From: Streptomyces sp. R302
GTDB lineage: Bacteria; Actinomycetota; Actinomycetes; Streptomycetales; Streptomycetaceae
Assembly (NCBI RefSeq): GCF_012927245.1
Contig: NZ_JABBGE010000001.1
Coordinates: forward strand, 496,001-560,000
Direction: 5' to 3'
DNA length: 64,000 nucleotides
Of this stretch, positions 48,949-57,164 are shown one piece after another (the stretch's first letter is position 1; every line of letters starts with the position of its first letter). The position numbers and the translations under genes are program-made. The notes beneath the pieces are model-generated. The model saw only the letters and a list, made by a program, of their open reading frames with translations. It did no database searches and had not been told where the DNA came from.

Positions 48949-49734
48949 ATGCCCGACATCGCCCTCACCACCCTCGTCCTGCTGTGTATCGCCGCCCTCG
49001 CCGCGGGCTGGATCGACGCCGTGGTCGGCGGGGGAGGGCTGCTGCTCCTGCCGGCGCTGCTGATCGGGATCCCGGCCGCCCCGAACGGCTACGTCCTCGG
49101 CACCAACAAGGCGGTCGCGATCGTCGGCACGACGGGCGCGGCGATCACCTACGCCCGCAAGACGAAGGTGCCGGTGCGGACGGCGGTACGGGTCGGGCTC
49201 GCGGCCCTCGCCGGCTCCTCGGTCGGCGCCCTCTTCGCGACGATGATCGACAAGGAGCTGCTGCGCCCGCTCATCATGGTCGTGCTCGTCGCGGTCGCGG
49301 CCTTCGTCATCCTCAAGCCGACCTTCGGTACGCGGCCCGAGGGCGAGGACCGGGTCCGGCTCACCCGGGCCAGGATCGTCACGGCGATCGTCGTCGTCGG
49401 CGGCGGGATCGGCTTCTACGACGGGCTGTTCGGGCCCGGCACCGGCACGTTCCTGGTGCTCGCGCTGACCGCGGTGCTCCACCTCGACCTGGTGACGGCC
49501 TCCGCCACCGCCAAGATCGTCAACGTCTGCACCAACGCGGGCGCGCTCGCCATGTTCGCCTACCAGGGCACCGTCTACTGGCAGCTGGCCGCGCTCATGG
49601 CCGCCTTCAACCTGGCCGGCGGGATGGTCGGCGCCCGGATGGCGCTGAGCAAGGGCTCGGGCTTCGTCCGCGGGGTGCTGCTGGTCGTGGTCCTCTCGAT
49701 GGTGGCGAAGCTGGGCTGGGACCAGTGGGCGTGA
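48949..49734 (+). CDS. TSUP (TauE/SafE) family permease
   Basis: A 261-residue membrane protein of about eight helices with the paired TSUP motifs (GWIDAVVGGGGLLLLPALLIGI with NKAVAIVGTTGAAITYARK; and GFYDGLFGPGTGTFLVLAL with TASATAKIVNVCTNAGALAMF). TSUP proteins export or import small organic sulfonates, sulfite or related anions. TAGGGT eight bases before the ATG suggests a leaderless transcript. It is divergent from the nir operon, but a role with nitrite is not proven. Confidence 0.9.
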   Translation: MPDIALTTLVLLCIAALAAGWIDAVVGGGGLLLLPALLIGIPAAPNGYVLGTNKAVAIVGTTGAAITYARKTKVPVRTAVRVGLAALAGSSVGALFATMIDKELLRPLIMVVLVAVAAFVILKPTFGTRPEGEDRVRLTRARIVTAIVVVGGGIGFYDGLFGPGTGTFLVLALTAVLHLDLVTASATAKIVNVCTNAGALAMFAYQGTVYWQLAALMAAFNLAGGMVGARMALSKGSGFVRGVLLVVVLSMVAKLGWDQWA

Positions 49735-49746
49735 GCCCGGACCGGC

Positions 49747-50367
49747 TCAGCGCACGCCGATGAGGTGCCCGAAGGCGACCACGTTGCCCTGGTAGCCGCC
49801 GCGCTTCGCGGAGAAGCCGCCGCCGCAGGTGATGACGCGGAGCTCGGCGCGGTCGGTGGCGCCGTACACCTTCTCGTCGGGGAAGGCGTCGTTGTCGTAG
49901 ACCTCGACGGCGTCGACGGTGAAGACCGCGGTCTTCCCGTCCTCCCGGTCGATCTCGATCCGGTGCCCCTTCCGCAGGGCGCCGAGCGTGTAGAAGACGG
50001 CGGGGCCGCCGGCGTTGTCGACATGGCCGGCGACGATCGCGGTGCCCTTCGCGCCGGGCGTGACGCCGTCCCCGTACCAGCCGGCGAGGTTGCGGTCCTC
50101 GGCCGGCGGCACCTCCAGGGAGCCGTTCGCGGCGAGGCCGAGCCGGGTCATCGGCGCGTCCACGTCCGTCTCCGGGATGCGCAGCCGCACCGGCGGGGAC
50201 GACGGCAGCGGGTCGGCGGCGGCGTCGGTGTGGACGCTCGGCCCGGCGGCGAAGGCCTGGGCGGCGGACGGGACGGGCGGGGTGACGTCCTGCGAGCCGT
50301 TCTGGACGAGCCAGAGGCCGACGCAGGCGGCCACCGCTATGCCCCAGCCCTTGCTCCTGTTGCTCAC
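49747..50367 (-). CDS. Class F sortase
   Basis: A 206-residue sortase with an N-terminal signal-anchor (GWGIAVAACVGLWLVQNGS) and the class F catalytic triad: His in IVAGHVDNAG, Cys in LRVITCGGGF and Arg in FSAKRGGYQGNVVAFG. It should act outside the membrane to attach or process secreted proteins. The GTG start at 50367 has GAGGAAACGAC upstream. The gene just upstream encodes a surface protein with a fitting C-terminal sorting-like region. Confidence 0.93.
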   Translation of the reverse strand: MSNRSKGWGIAVAACVGLWLVQNGSQDVTPPVPSAAQAFAAGPSVHTDAAADPLPSSPPVRLRIPETDVDAPMTRLGLAANGSLEVPPAEDRNLAGWYGDGVTPGAKGTAIVAGHVDNAGGPAVFYTLGALRKGHRIEIDREDGKTAVFTVDAVEVYDNDAFPDEKVYGATDRAELRVITCGGGFSAKRGGYQGNVVAFGHLIGVR

Positions 50368-50395
50368 GTCGTTTCCTCGGGATCGGGGGGAAGGA

Positions 50396-50438
50396 CCCGC
50401 CCCCGGCCGGCCGTGTGCGGGAGCCGGTCGGGGGCGGG
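50396..50438 (-). terminator. Intercistronic hairpin between substrate and sortase genes
   Basis: 16-base stem (50396-50411 with 50423-50438) with one G-T pair, in the 85-base gap. It may lower sortase expression relative to its substrate. Confidence 0.6.
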
Positions 50439-50452
50439 ACGGGGCGGTGTGA

Positions 50453-50965
50453 TCAGTGGCCCTGGGCGCCGCTCGCCCGGCGCCGCATGAGCCACACACC
50501 GCCGACGGCAGCCGCGGCCAGCACCGCCGCGCCCGCCGTGACCTGGGCGGTGTCGGGGCCGATACTGCCGCCGACACCGGTCTTCACATGACCGCTGGGC
50601 TCGCGGTGCTTCACGGTCAGCTCGCCGCGGGCGGTCCTGCCGTTGTCGCAGGCGACGGCGATCCAGTGGGTCCCGGGCTTGGCGTGCTGGGGCAGGGTGA
50701 ACTGGCCCACCACGACCTCCTTGTGCGTGCTCGGGCTGAGCTGGAACTCCCCGGCGCCCACCGAGTTCGCGTCGCCGACGCCGTGGCCGTTCTTGCCGCA
50801 GGCCAGGGTGTTCACGGTGACGGTGGTGCCGGGGGAGGCGGAGGAGGGGTAGATCTCCAGCGTCTCGGGTCCGTCGTTGTTCGCGTACGCGGCCGGCGCC
50901 GCGAAGGCGCCGAGGGCGACGACCGTCAGCGCGGTTCCGGTGAGCAGGCGGGTGGTGGGGCGCAT
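50453..50965 (-). CDS. Cell-surface protein, probable class F sortase substrate
   Basis: A 170-residue protein: signal peptide (RLLTGTALTVVALGAFAAPAAYA), a beta-rich ectodomain with two cysteines (LACGKNG, VACDNG) and a C-terminal tripartite region: the motif TGVGGSIGPD, a hydrophobic helix (VTAGAAVLAAAAVGGVWLM) and the tail RRR. That order matches sortase substrates, but the motif is not LPXTG. The next gene is a class F sortase. GGAGGACC precedes the ATG. A surface-gene palindrome and an 11-bp hairpin lie in its upstream region. Confidence 0.8.
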   Translation of the reverse strand: MRPTTRLLTGTALTVVALGAFAAPAAYANNDGPETLEIYPSSASPGTTVTVNTLACGKNGHGVGDANSVGAGEFQLSPSTHKEVVVGQFTLPQHAKPGTHWIAVACDNGRTARGELTVKHREPSGHVKTGVGGSIGPDTAQVTAGAAVLAAAAVGGVWLMRRRASGAQGH

Positions 50966-50994
50966 GGTGGGGTCCTCCGGGGCGCGCGGTCGTT

Positions 50995-51020
50995 CGGTCG
51001 TACGGTCTTCCGTACGACCG
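50995..51020 (-). other. Hairpin in leader of surface-protein gene
   Basis: Perfect 11-base stem (CGGTCGTACGG with its complement) around TCTT, 30-55 bases upstream of the 50965 start. It could form in the 5' leader, or terminate transcripts from the spoOM gene upstream. Confidence 0.55.
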
Positions 51021-51050
51021 AGCAAACGGCCCCGGCGCGCCCCCCGCCTC

Positions 51051-51065
51051 CTGATGGCACGTCAG
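51051..51065. promoter_or_regulatory. Surface-gene palindrome, copy 3
   Basis: CTGATGGCACGTCAG (plus strand), 86 bases upstream of the sortase-substrate gene start. Matches the two copies at 5.6 and 6.3 kb at 12-14 of 15 positions; outer bases extend the palindrome to CCTGA...TCAGG. Confidence 0.55.
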
Positions 51066-51208
51066 GATTGCTCCGTCCGATACGGCGCGTCGACTGGAAT
51101 CAGGACGTTTTCGCAGGTCAGAGCTGGTTACGAGGCGTCAGTTGACGCGTCGTGCCGAACGGGTGAGCGGGCCCCGGAGGAGGGTGCCCGCGCCTCGGGC
51201 CACCGCCG

Positions 51209-52018
51209 TCAGTCCTCGTCCTCGCGCTCGCCCTTGCCGTGCTTCAGCCGGGCGAGGCCCTCCAGCCACTGCCGGGCGTCGGCGTCGAAGTCACGGGCCC
51301 CGACCTCGTGGTGCGCGGCGGCGAACCGCAGGGCCTTCGGCTGGTCGCCCCAGTAGCCGTCGGCGCTCTGCCGGAACCGGCGGAGGAAGATCTCGGAGCC
51401 GACCGCGTTGGTGTGGAAGACCAGCTCCAGCTGCGGCGGCCGGCCCTCCCCGCCCTTCCGGTCGACGAGCCGGAACCCCTGCCACAGGTAGAGGTGGTAC
51501 TCCGCGGGGGCGATCGAGTTCTCGTGGACCCGGGAGCTCTCGAAGGCGTACCCCTCGGCCGCGAAGGCGTCGAGGACCGCCTCGTGGAGCGGCAGCGTCT
51601 CCACCCGCACCGGGTCCAGGTCGGTCGCCGCCTTGACGCCGACCGCCTCCACCTCGGTCCGGATGCCGATCGAGACGCCGAGCCGCTCGCCGCGCAGCTC
51701 GTTCGGCGGGGTCTCCCACCTCAGGCGCTCGGAGAACGGGATGCGCCGCTCCTCGCCCTTCTTCATCTCGAACCAGCCGCTGGCGGTGGGGTAGCAGAGG
51801 GTCGCGCCGTCGTTCGTGCCGTCGCCGTCCCCCTTGTGCGTGAGGGAGGCGTTGACGACCATCCGCATCCGTATGGACTCGATCTTCAGGTCGCGTTCGG
51901 GCGCGCGGACCACGACCTCGCCGCGCACCTTCCCGCCGGGACGGACCGGCTCGTCGGGGACGATCGTGTCGATCTCCAGCGGGATGCCGCCCTTGCCGAA
52001 AAGTCTTCTGAACACCAT
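51209..52018 (-). CDS. SpoOM-like arrestin-fold sporulation protein
   Basis: A 269-residue protein of the SpoOM family (MVFRRLFGKGGIPLEIDTIVPDEPVRPGGKVRGEVVVRA, then DLKIESIRMRMV and HLYLWQGFRLV). These arrestin-like proteins act near Spo0-type signalling or vesicle-like sorting in bacteria; the exact role in Streptomyces is not known. TAGCCT ends seven bases before the ATG (leaderless pattern). Confidence 0.88.
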   Translation of the reverse strand: MVFRRLFGKGGIPLEIDTIVPDEPVRPGGKVRGEVVVRAPERDLKIESIRMRMVVNASLTHKGDGDGTNDGATLCYPTASGWFEMKKGEERRIPFSERLRWETPPNELRGERLGVSIGIRTEVEAVGVKAATDLDPVRVETLPLHEAVLDAFAAEGYAFESSRVHENSIAPAEYHLYLWQGFRLVDRKGGEGRPPQLELVFHTNAVGSEIFLRRFRQSADGYWGDQPKALRFAAAHHEVGARDFDADARQWLEGLARLKHGKGEREDED

Positions 52019-52027
52019 GGCCGCAGG

Positions 52028-52849
52028 CTAACCGGCGGAACGGGCGGATCCGTCCCCGTCACCGGAAACGATCTCCTCGCCCGGCGCCTGCGCGTACGCG
52101 GCCGACACCCGCTCCATCAGCGCCCCGTCGACCGGGTACGCGACCTCGTCGATGCCCGTCACGGGCGCGATCTCCCGCGCGTTCACCACGAACGCGGCCC
52201 GGAAGCCGGGGAGTTCGGAGACCGTCACCGACCGGTGGACCGACGGCAGCCGGGACGCGAGCAGCGCCATGGTGACCCCGTCCAGGTGCGGGGCCGTCGG
52301 CCACACCAGCGAAGTGCCGTCCCAGAACGCGATGTTGGCGACCGCACCCTCGGCGACCTCGCCCGCCGGCGTGGTCAGCAGCGCCCCGTCGAAGCCGGCC
52401 CGGCGGGCCGCGTCGCCGTGGTACCTCTGCCCGAAGCCGCCCAGGTGCTTGAGGTGCGCCGCCGGGCGCAGGTAGTCGACGGCCGTCAGCCGCTGCGGCG
52501 CGCCGGGGCCGTCGGGCGCGGCCTCGCGTACGGTGACCGCCACCAGGAAGCCGGACCCGCCCTCGTACACGTACACCCGTGCCGACGCGTCCCGCCGCCC
52601 CGCCCGCCCGAGCGCCCGCGCCAGGAGCTCCCGCACCCGCTCGCCGGGCAGCGGTGCGCCGAACAGCTCGCGGGTGGCCCGGTCGAGGCGGTCGAGGTGC
52701 AGGCCGAGGCCCTTCACCCGGCCGTCCCGCACCTGCGCCGCGGTGAAGTGGCCGTAGCCGCTCATCACGGCCGCGAGGGTGCCGGGATCGGCGGCCGGCA
52801 CCCCGTCGATCTCGATGTGCGCGGGGGCCGGAGCGGGGGGAGTCGTCAT
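52028..52849 (-). CDS. Class IV aminotransferase (BCAT/ADCL-like)
   Basis: A 273-residue PLP enzyme of fold type IV. VVSGYGHF-type entry (AVMSGYGHFTAAQVRDG), substrate and cofactor region HLKHLGGFGQRYHGDAARRAGFDGALLTTPAGEVAEGAVANIAFWDG, with the Schiff-base Lys in AHLKHL, and the C-terminal PPVTGIDEV-like loop. It could be aminodeoxychorismate lyase or a D-/branched-chain aminotransferase; I cannot decide. TACGGT ends seven bases before the ATG (leaderless pattern). Confidence 0.88.
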   Translation of the reverse strand: MTTPPAPAPAHIEIDGVPAADPGTLAAVMSGYGHFTAAQVRDGRVKGLGLHLDRLDRATRELFGAPLPGERVRELLARALGRAGRRDASARVYVYEGGSGFLVAVTVREAAPDGPGAPQRLTAVDYLRPAAHLKHLGGFGQRYHGDAARRAGFDGALLTTPAGEVAEGAVANIAFWDGTSLVWPTAPHLDGVTMALLASRLPSVHRSVTVSELPGFRAAFVVNAREIAPVTGIDEVAYPVDGALMERVSAAYAQAPGEEIVSGDGDGSARSAG

Positions 52850-52913
52850 GGGCCCACCGTAGTCAGGGAGGCCGTCCGGACGGGGCCCGTTCGGACGGGC
52901 CCCGGAAACGTGC

Positions 52914-52944
52914 TTGACCTCAACCAAGCTTGAGGTACCACGAT
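52914..52944 (+). promoter_or_regulatory. SoxR-controlled promoter
   Basis: -35 TTGACC (52914-52919), 19-base spacer, -10 CACGAT (52939-52944). The spacer holds the palindrome ACCTCAA-n6-TTGAGGT (52917-52936), the classical SoxR box. A 19-base spacer is the mark of MerR-family activators, which twist the promoter into an active shape. Confidence 0.88.
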
Positions 52945-52951
52945 CCTCGTC

Positions 52952-53551
52952 ATGGACATCACGAACGCCACCGCGGCCCCCCTGACCCTCGCCCTCGTCG
53001 TCGCCAGCGACCGCGAAGGCCGTCTCGCCCCCGTCGTCGCCGACTGGTTCCGCTCCCGCGTCGCCGAGCGCGACGACTTCGCGCTCACCGTCGTCGACCT
53101 CGCCGAGGTCGCCCTCCCCACCTCCCTCTCGTACGACCCCGACCCCGCCGTCCGCGCCGAACTCGCCCGCGTCACCCCCGTCCTGGAGGCCGCCGACGCC
53201 TTCGTCGTCCTCACCCCCGAGTACAACCACTCCTTCCCCGCCTCCCTCAAGAACCTCATCGACCGCCACTACACCGAATGGCGCGCCAAGCCCGTCGGCT
53301 TCGTCTCCTACGGCGGGATCTCCGGCGGCATCCGGGCCGTCGAACAGCTCCGCCAGGTCTACGCCGAGCTGCACGCCGTCACCGTCCGGGACGGGGTCGT
53401 CCTGCCCGACGTCCACGGGCAGTTCGACGAGGACGGCCGGTTCAAGGACCCGGCCGGGCCCGAGGCCGGCGCCAAGCTCATGCTCGACCAGCTCGCCTGG
53501 TGGGGGACCGCCCTCCGCGACGCCAAGGCCGTGCGCCCGTACGCCGCCTGA
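52952..53551 (+). CDS. SoxR-regulated NAD(P)H-dependent FMN reductase
   Basis: A 199-residue flavodoxin-like reductase (LALVVASDREGRLAPVVADW, VVLTPEYNHSFPASLKNLIDRH, PVGFVSYGGISGG). SoxR in S. coelicolor activates a small set of genes in response to redox-active antibiotics, including an NADPH-dependent FMN reductase in this chromosomal area (SCO2478, from memory); this gene has the matching operator. The ATG follows the -10 by seven bases. It probably detoxifies quinone-like compounds. Confidence 0.93.
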   Translation: MDITNATAAPLTLALVVASDREGRLAPVVADWFRSRVAERDDFALTVVDLAEVALPTSLSYDPDPAVRAELARVTPVLEAADAFVVLTPEYNHSFPASLKNLIDRHYTEWRAKPVGFVSYGGISGGIRAVEQLRQVYAELHAVTVRDGVVLPDVHGQFDEDGRFKDPAGPEAGAKLMLDQLAWWGTALRDAKAVRPYAA

Positions 53552-53570
53552 GGACCCGTACGGTGGGGGC

Positions 53571-53915
53571 GTGACCGACCAGAAGCCGGGCGCGCCCACC
53601 GCCCTCACCGTGACCACCACCACCGACAGCCGGGAGAAGGCGGAGGCGCTCGCGCGCGGCGCCGTCGAGGCCAGGCTCGCCGCCTGCGCCCAGGTCACCG
53701 GGCCCGTGACCGCCGTCTACCACTGGAAGTCGGCCGTCGAGACCGCCGAGGAGTGGCAGGTCCTCTACAAGACCACCGAGGGCCGGTACGCCGCCCTGGA
53801 GGCCCACCTCCTCGCCGCGCACGACTACGACACCCCGGAGATCCTTGCCGTCCCGGTCGTCCACGCCTCCGCCGCCTACCTGGAGTGGCTGGAAACCGAG
53901 GTCGGCACCGCGTGA
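53571..53915 (+). CDS. cutA: CutA1 divalent-cation tolerance protein
   Basis: A 114-residue CutA1 protein (TVTTTTDSREKAEALARGAVEARLAACAQVTGPVTAVYHWKSAVETAEEWQVLYKTTEGRYAALE), forming PII-like trimers. Role in copper or cation tolerance is uncertain in most bacteria. It starts at GTG with TACGGT seven bases upstream (leaderless pattern) and its TGA overlaps the next start. Confidence 0.95.
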   Translation: MTDQKPGAPTALTVTTTTDSREKAEALARGAVEARLAACAQVTGPVTAVYHWKSAVETAEEWQVLYKTTEGRYAALEAHLLAAHDYDTPEILAVPVVHASAAYLEWLETEVGTA

Positions 53916-54310
53916 CCCTGCCATTCTTCGTCTACGGCACGCTCCGCCCCGGCGCGCGCCACCACGACCGGCTCCTCCTCGGGCGCACCGCCACCGAGGA
54001 GGACGCCCTCCTCCCGGGCGCGCTCCTCCACGACGGGCCCGGCTACCCGTACGCCGTCCCCGGCGAGGGCACGGTCCGCGGCAGCCTGGTGACCCCGGTC
54101 CCCGAGGCGTACGGCGAACTCCTCGCCGTCCTCGACCGTATGGAGTACGAGGCCGGGTACGAGCGCGCGGCCCGCGACACCGTCCGCACCGGCGACGGCG
54201 CCGCCGTCCGCGCCTGGGTCTACCTCGCCGCCCCCGGCACCCCGGTCGGCCCGCTCATCGCCTCCGGCGACTGGTTCAGACGCGCTCCAGACGCACCGCG
54301 CACACCTTGA
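53912..54310 (+). CDS. Gamma-glutamylcyclotransferase-like protein
   Basis: A 132-residue protein of the GGCT/AIG2 fold (FFVYGTLRPGARHHDRLL; later VLDRMEYEAGYERA with the catalytic Glu region). It may cleave gamma-glutamyl amines or peptides. The GTG overlaps the cutA stop (GTGA), so the two are coupled. Its 3' end overlaps the convergent nasA gene by 35 bases. Confidence 0.88.
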   Translation: MTLPFFVYGTLRPGARHHDRLLLGRTATEEDALLPGALLHDGPGYPYAVPGEGTVRGSLVTPVPEAYGELLAVLDRMEYEAGYERAARDTVRTGDGAAVRAWVYLAAPGTPVGPLIASGDWFRRAPDAPRTP

Positions 54311-56357
54311 ACTCGGGCATCCGGGAGACCGGGTCGAGCGCCGGGTTCACCAGTGAGTTGGCCCTGCCCTCCCCGTACCAGTGGAAGGGCATGAAGACGG
54401 TGTCCGGGCGGATCGCGCCGGTGATCCGGGCCGGCGCCACCGCCCGCCCGCGCCGCGACACCACCGCGACCGGCTCGCCCTCCGCGACCCCGAGCCGCTC
54501 CGCGAGCCGCGGGTGCAGCTCCACGAAGGGGCCGGGCGCGGCGGCGTTCAGCTCCGCGACCCGCCGGGTCTGCGCCCCCGACTGGTACTGGGAGACGACC
54601 CGGCCGGTGGTGAGCACCACCGGATAGTCGGCGTCGGTCTCCTCGGCGGCCGGACGGTGCGTCACCGGTACGAAGCGGGCCCGCCCGTCGGCGGTCGCGA
54701 ACCGGTCGAGGAAGAGCCGGGGCGTGCCCCCGTGGTCCTCCTCCGGGCACGGCCAGAAGACGCCCTGCTCCTCCTCGATCCGCCGGTAGCTGATGCCCGC
54801 GTAGTCGGCGGGACCGCCGGCGGAGGCCCGCCGCAGCTCCTCGAAGACCTCCTCCGGGTCGGTGGGGAAGCCCTTCTCCCAGCCGAGCAGCCCGGCGAGC
54901 GCGTGCAGCACCTCCAGGTCGGTGCGCACCCCCTCCGGCGGGGCGAGGGCGCGGCGGCGCAGCAGCACCCGGCCCTCCAGGTTGGTCATCGTGCCGGTCT
55001 CCTCGGCCCACTGGGTCACCGGCAGGACGACGTCGGCGAGCGCGGCGGTCTCGGAGAGGACGACGTCGGCGACGGCGAGGAAGTCGAGCGAGCGCAGCCG
55101 CTCCTCGACGTGGGCCGCGCGCGGCGCGGAGACGACCGGGTTGGAGCCCATCAGGAGCAGCGACCTCACCTCGCCGCCGAGCGCGTCGAGGAGTTCGTAC
55201 GCGCTGCGCCCCGGCCCCGGCAGGGTCTCGGGGGCGACGCCCCACACCCCGGCGACGTGGGCGCGGGCGGCGGGGTCGTCGAGCTTGCGGTAGCCGGGCA
55301 GCTGGTCGGCCTTCTGGCCGTGCTCGCGGCCGCCCTGGCCGTTGCCCTGTCCGGTGAGGCAGCCGTAGCCGGAGAGCGGCCGGCCCGCCCGGCCGGTGGC
55401 GAGGCAGAGGTTGATCCAGGCGCCGACGGTGTCGGTGCCCTTGGACTGCTGCTCGGGGCCGCGCGCGGTGAGCACCATGCCGGTGGGGGCGTCGCAGAAC
55501 AGGGCGACGGCCTCGCGCAGGGCGGGCACCGGGATGCCGGTGATCCGCTCGACGTGCTCGGGCCAGTGGGCCATCGCGCCGGCCCGGGCGGCCTCCCAGC
55601 CGGAGGTGCGCCCGGCGACGAACTCCTCGTCGACGCGGCCCTCGGCGACGACCAGGTGGAGCAGGCCGAGGGCGAGCGCGAGGTCGGTGCCGGGGCGGGG
55701 GGCGAGGTGGAGGTCGGCCTGTTCGGCGGTGCGGGTGCGGCGCGGGTCGACGACGATCAGCTTCCCGCCGTTCTCCTTCAGCTCGGTGAGGTAGCGCAGG
55801 GCGGGCGGCATGGTCTCGGCGAGGTTGGAGCCGACGAGGATCACGCAGCCCGTCTTCGGGATGTCCTCAAGGGGGAAGGGCAGGCCGCGGTCGAGGCCGA
55901 AGGCCCGCTGGTGGGCGGCGGCCGCCGAGGACATGCAGAAGCGGCCGTTGTAGTCGATCTGCGAGGTGGCGAGTACAAGCCGGGCGAACTTCCCCAGCGT
56001 GTACGCCTTCTCGTTGGTGAGTCCGCCGCCGCCGAAGACCCCCACGGCGTCGGGGCCGTGGTCGGCGCGGGTCCGGCGTAGCCCCTCGGCGACGGCGGAG
56101 AGTGCCTCCTCCCAGGAGGCCGGTTCGAGCGCCCCGGAGTCAGGGCGGCGGACCAGGGGCTCGGTGAGCCTGACCCGGGAGGAGAGTACGGCGGGGGCGG
56201 TGCGGCCCTTGCCGCACAGCGCGCCCCGGTTGACGGGGAAGTCGGTCCGCTCGACCACCTCGGCGGGCAGCTCCGCCGTGCCGGTCGGGCGAAGCTTCAT
56301 GCCGCACTGCAGGGCGCAGTAGGGGCAGTGGGTGGGGACCGTGGTGGCGTCGGACAT
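54276..56357 (-). CDS. nasA: Assimilatory nitrate reductase catalytic subunit
   Basis: A 693-residue molybdopterin enzyme. The N-terminal [4Fe-4S] motif C-x2-C-x3-C...C is HCPYCALQCGMKLRP and RGALCGKG. Mo-bis-MGD regions include GGLTNEKAYTLGKFAR, CMSSAAAAHQRAFGLDRG, and the C-terminal MoCo-binding MPFHWYGEGRANSLVNPALDP. It reduces nitrate to nitrite in the cytoplasm, feeding NirBD. It overlaps the convergent gene at 53912 by 35 bases. A GlnR-like box with 22-base a-site spacing and a CACCCT -10 precede it. Confidence 0.96.
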   Translation of the reverse strand: MSDATTVPTHCPYCALQCGMKLRPTGTAELPAEVVERTDFPVNRGALCGKGRTAPAVLSSRVRLTEPLVRRPDSGALEPASWEEALSAVAEGLRRTRADHGPDAVGVFGGGGLTNEKAYTLGKFARLVLATSQIDYNGRFCMSSAAAAHQRAFGLDRGLPFPLEDIPKTGCVILVGSNLAETMPPALRYLTELKENGGKLIVVDPRRTRTAEQADLHLAPRPGTDLALALGLLHLVVAEGRVDEEFVAGRTSGWEAARAGAMAHWPEHVERITGIPVPALREAVALFCDAPTGMVLTARGPEQQSKGTDTVGAWINLCLATGRAGRPLSGYGCLTGQGNGQGGREHGQKADQLPGYRKLDDPAARAHVAGVWGVAPETLPGPGRSAYELLDALGGEVRSLLLMGSNPVVSAPRAAHVEERLRSLDFLAVADVVLSETAALADVVLPVTQWAEETGTMTNLEGRVLLRRRALAPPEGVRTDLEVLHALAGLLGWEKGFPTDPEEVFEELRRASAGGPADYAGISYRRIEEEQGVFWPCPEEDHGGTPRLFLDRFATADGRARFVPVTHRPAAEETDADYPVVLTTGRVVSQYQSGAQTRRVAELNAAAPGPFVELHPRLAERLGVAEGEPVAVVSRRGRAVAPARITGAIRPDTVFMPFHWYGEGRANSLVNPALDPVSRMPEFKVCAVRLERV

Positions 56358-56369
56358 GCCGTCAAGGGT

Positions 56370-56407
56370 GCGTCGGGCGTGTTACGGGCGGCGGCGCCCT
56401 GTATTAC
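56370..56407 (-). promoter_or_regulatory. GlnR box of nasA
   Basis: Minus strand: a-sites GTAAT and GTAAC exactly 22 bases apart (two helical turns, as in the GlnR consensus), the second followed after six bases by GACGC. CACCCT follows as -10, ending eight bases before the ATG. Confidence 0.72.
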
Positions 56408-56430
56408 GGGCGCGGTGCTCTCCGCTCAGG

Positions 56431-57108
56431 TCACGGGGTGGTGCGGGGTGAGGCGAGGGCTTCGGTGACCCCGCTCTCCCGGGGGCCGAGGAAGCGCGGG
56501 TCGGGGCGGACGGCGGCGTCCAGGGCGGCCTTCCCGGCGGCGAAGAGCTCGCGGGTGGTGCCGTAGTACCAGGTGGTGTCGTGCGGTTCGGCGACGCCGA
56601 CGCCGTACGAGGCCACTCCGGCCCGCTCGCAGAGGGCGACGGCCCGCTTGACGTGGAAGTCCTGGGTGACGAGGACGGCCCGGTCGACGCCGAAGACCTT
56701 CCGGGCCCGGACGCAGCTGTCCCAGGTGTCGAAGCCCGCGTAGTCGCTGACGACCTTCTCGTCCGGGACGCCCCGGGTCGCCAGGTAGGCGCGCATGGCG
56801 CTCGGCTCGTCGTAGGCGGTCCGGCTGTTGTCGCCGGTGACGAGGAGGACCTTCACCTTGCCGGTGCGGTAGAGCTCGGCGGCCGTGTCGAGCCGGTGGG
56901 CGAGGTACGGCGTCGGGCGGCCGTTCCACAGTCCGGCGCCGAAGACCACGGCGACGTCCCGGGCGGGCACGTCGGCGGTGGTCCGCAGCTTCCCCGCGGC
57001 GGCGGTGTGCGTCCAGGTCGCGGGGGCGAGGGCCAGGACGGCGGCGGCCATCACGGCCTGGACGGTGCGGCGGCGGGCCCGGACGGTGCGGGGGAACCGG
57101 ACCTGCAT
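56431..57108 (-). CDS. YdcF/SanA-like DUF218 protein
   Basis: A 225-residue protein with an N-terminal signal-anchor and the DUF218/SanA core (VAVVFGAGLWNGRPTPYLAHRLDTAAELYRTGKVKVLLVTGDN, EPSAMRAYLATRGVPDEKVVSDYAGFDTWDS, AVLVTQDFHVKRAVALCERAGV). SanA affects envelope barrier function and vancomycin resistance in enterobacteria; here the role is unknown. The ATG follows GGAGG. Confidence 0.9.
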   Translation of the reverse strand: MQVRFPRTVRARRRTVQAVMAAAVLALAPATWTHTAAAGKLRTTADVPARDVAVVFGAGLWNGRPTPYLAHRLDTAAELYRTGKVKVLLVTGDNSRTAYDEPSAMRAYLATRGVPDEKVVSDYAGFDTWDSCVRARKVFGVDRAVLVTQDFHVKRAVALCERAGVASYGVGVAEPHDTTWYYGTTRELFAAGKAALDAAVRPDPRFLGPRESGVTEALASPRTTP

Positions 57109-57164
57109 CGACTGTGCCTCCAGGGGCGGGAAGGGGCGGGAAGGGACGGGAAGGGGACGGGCTG

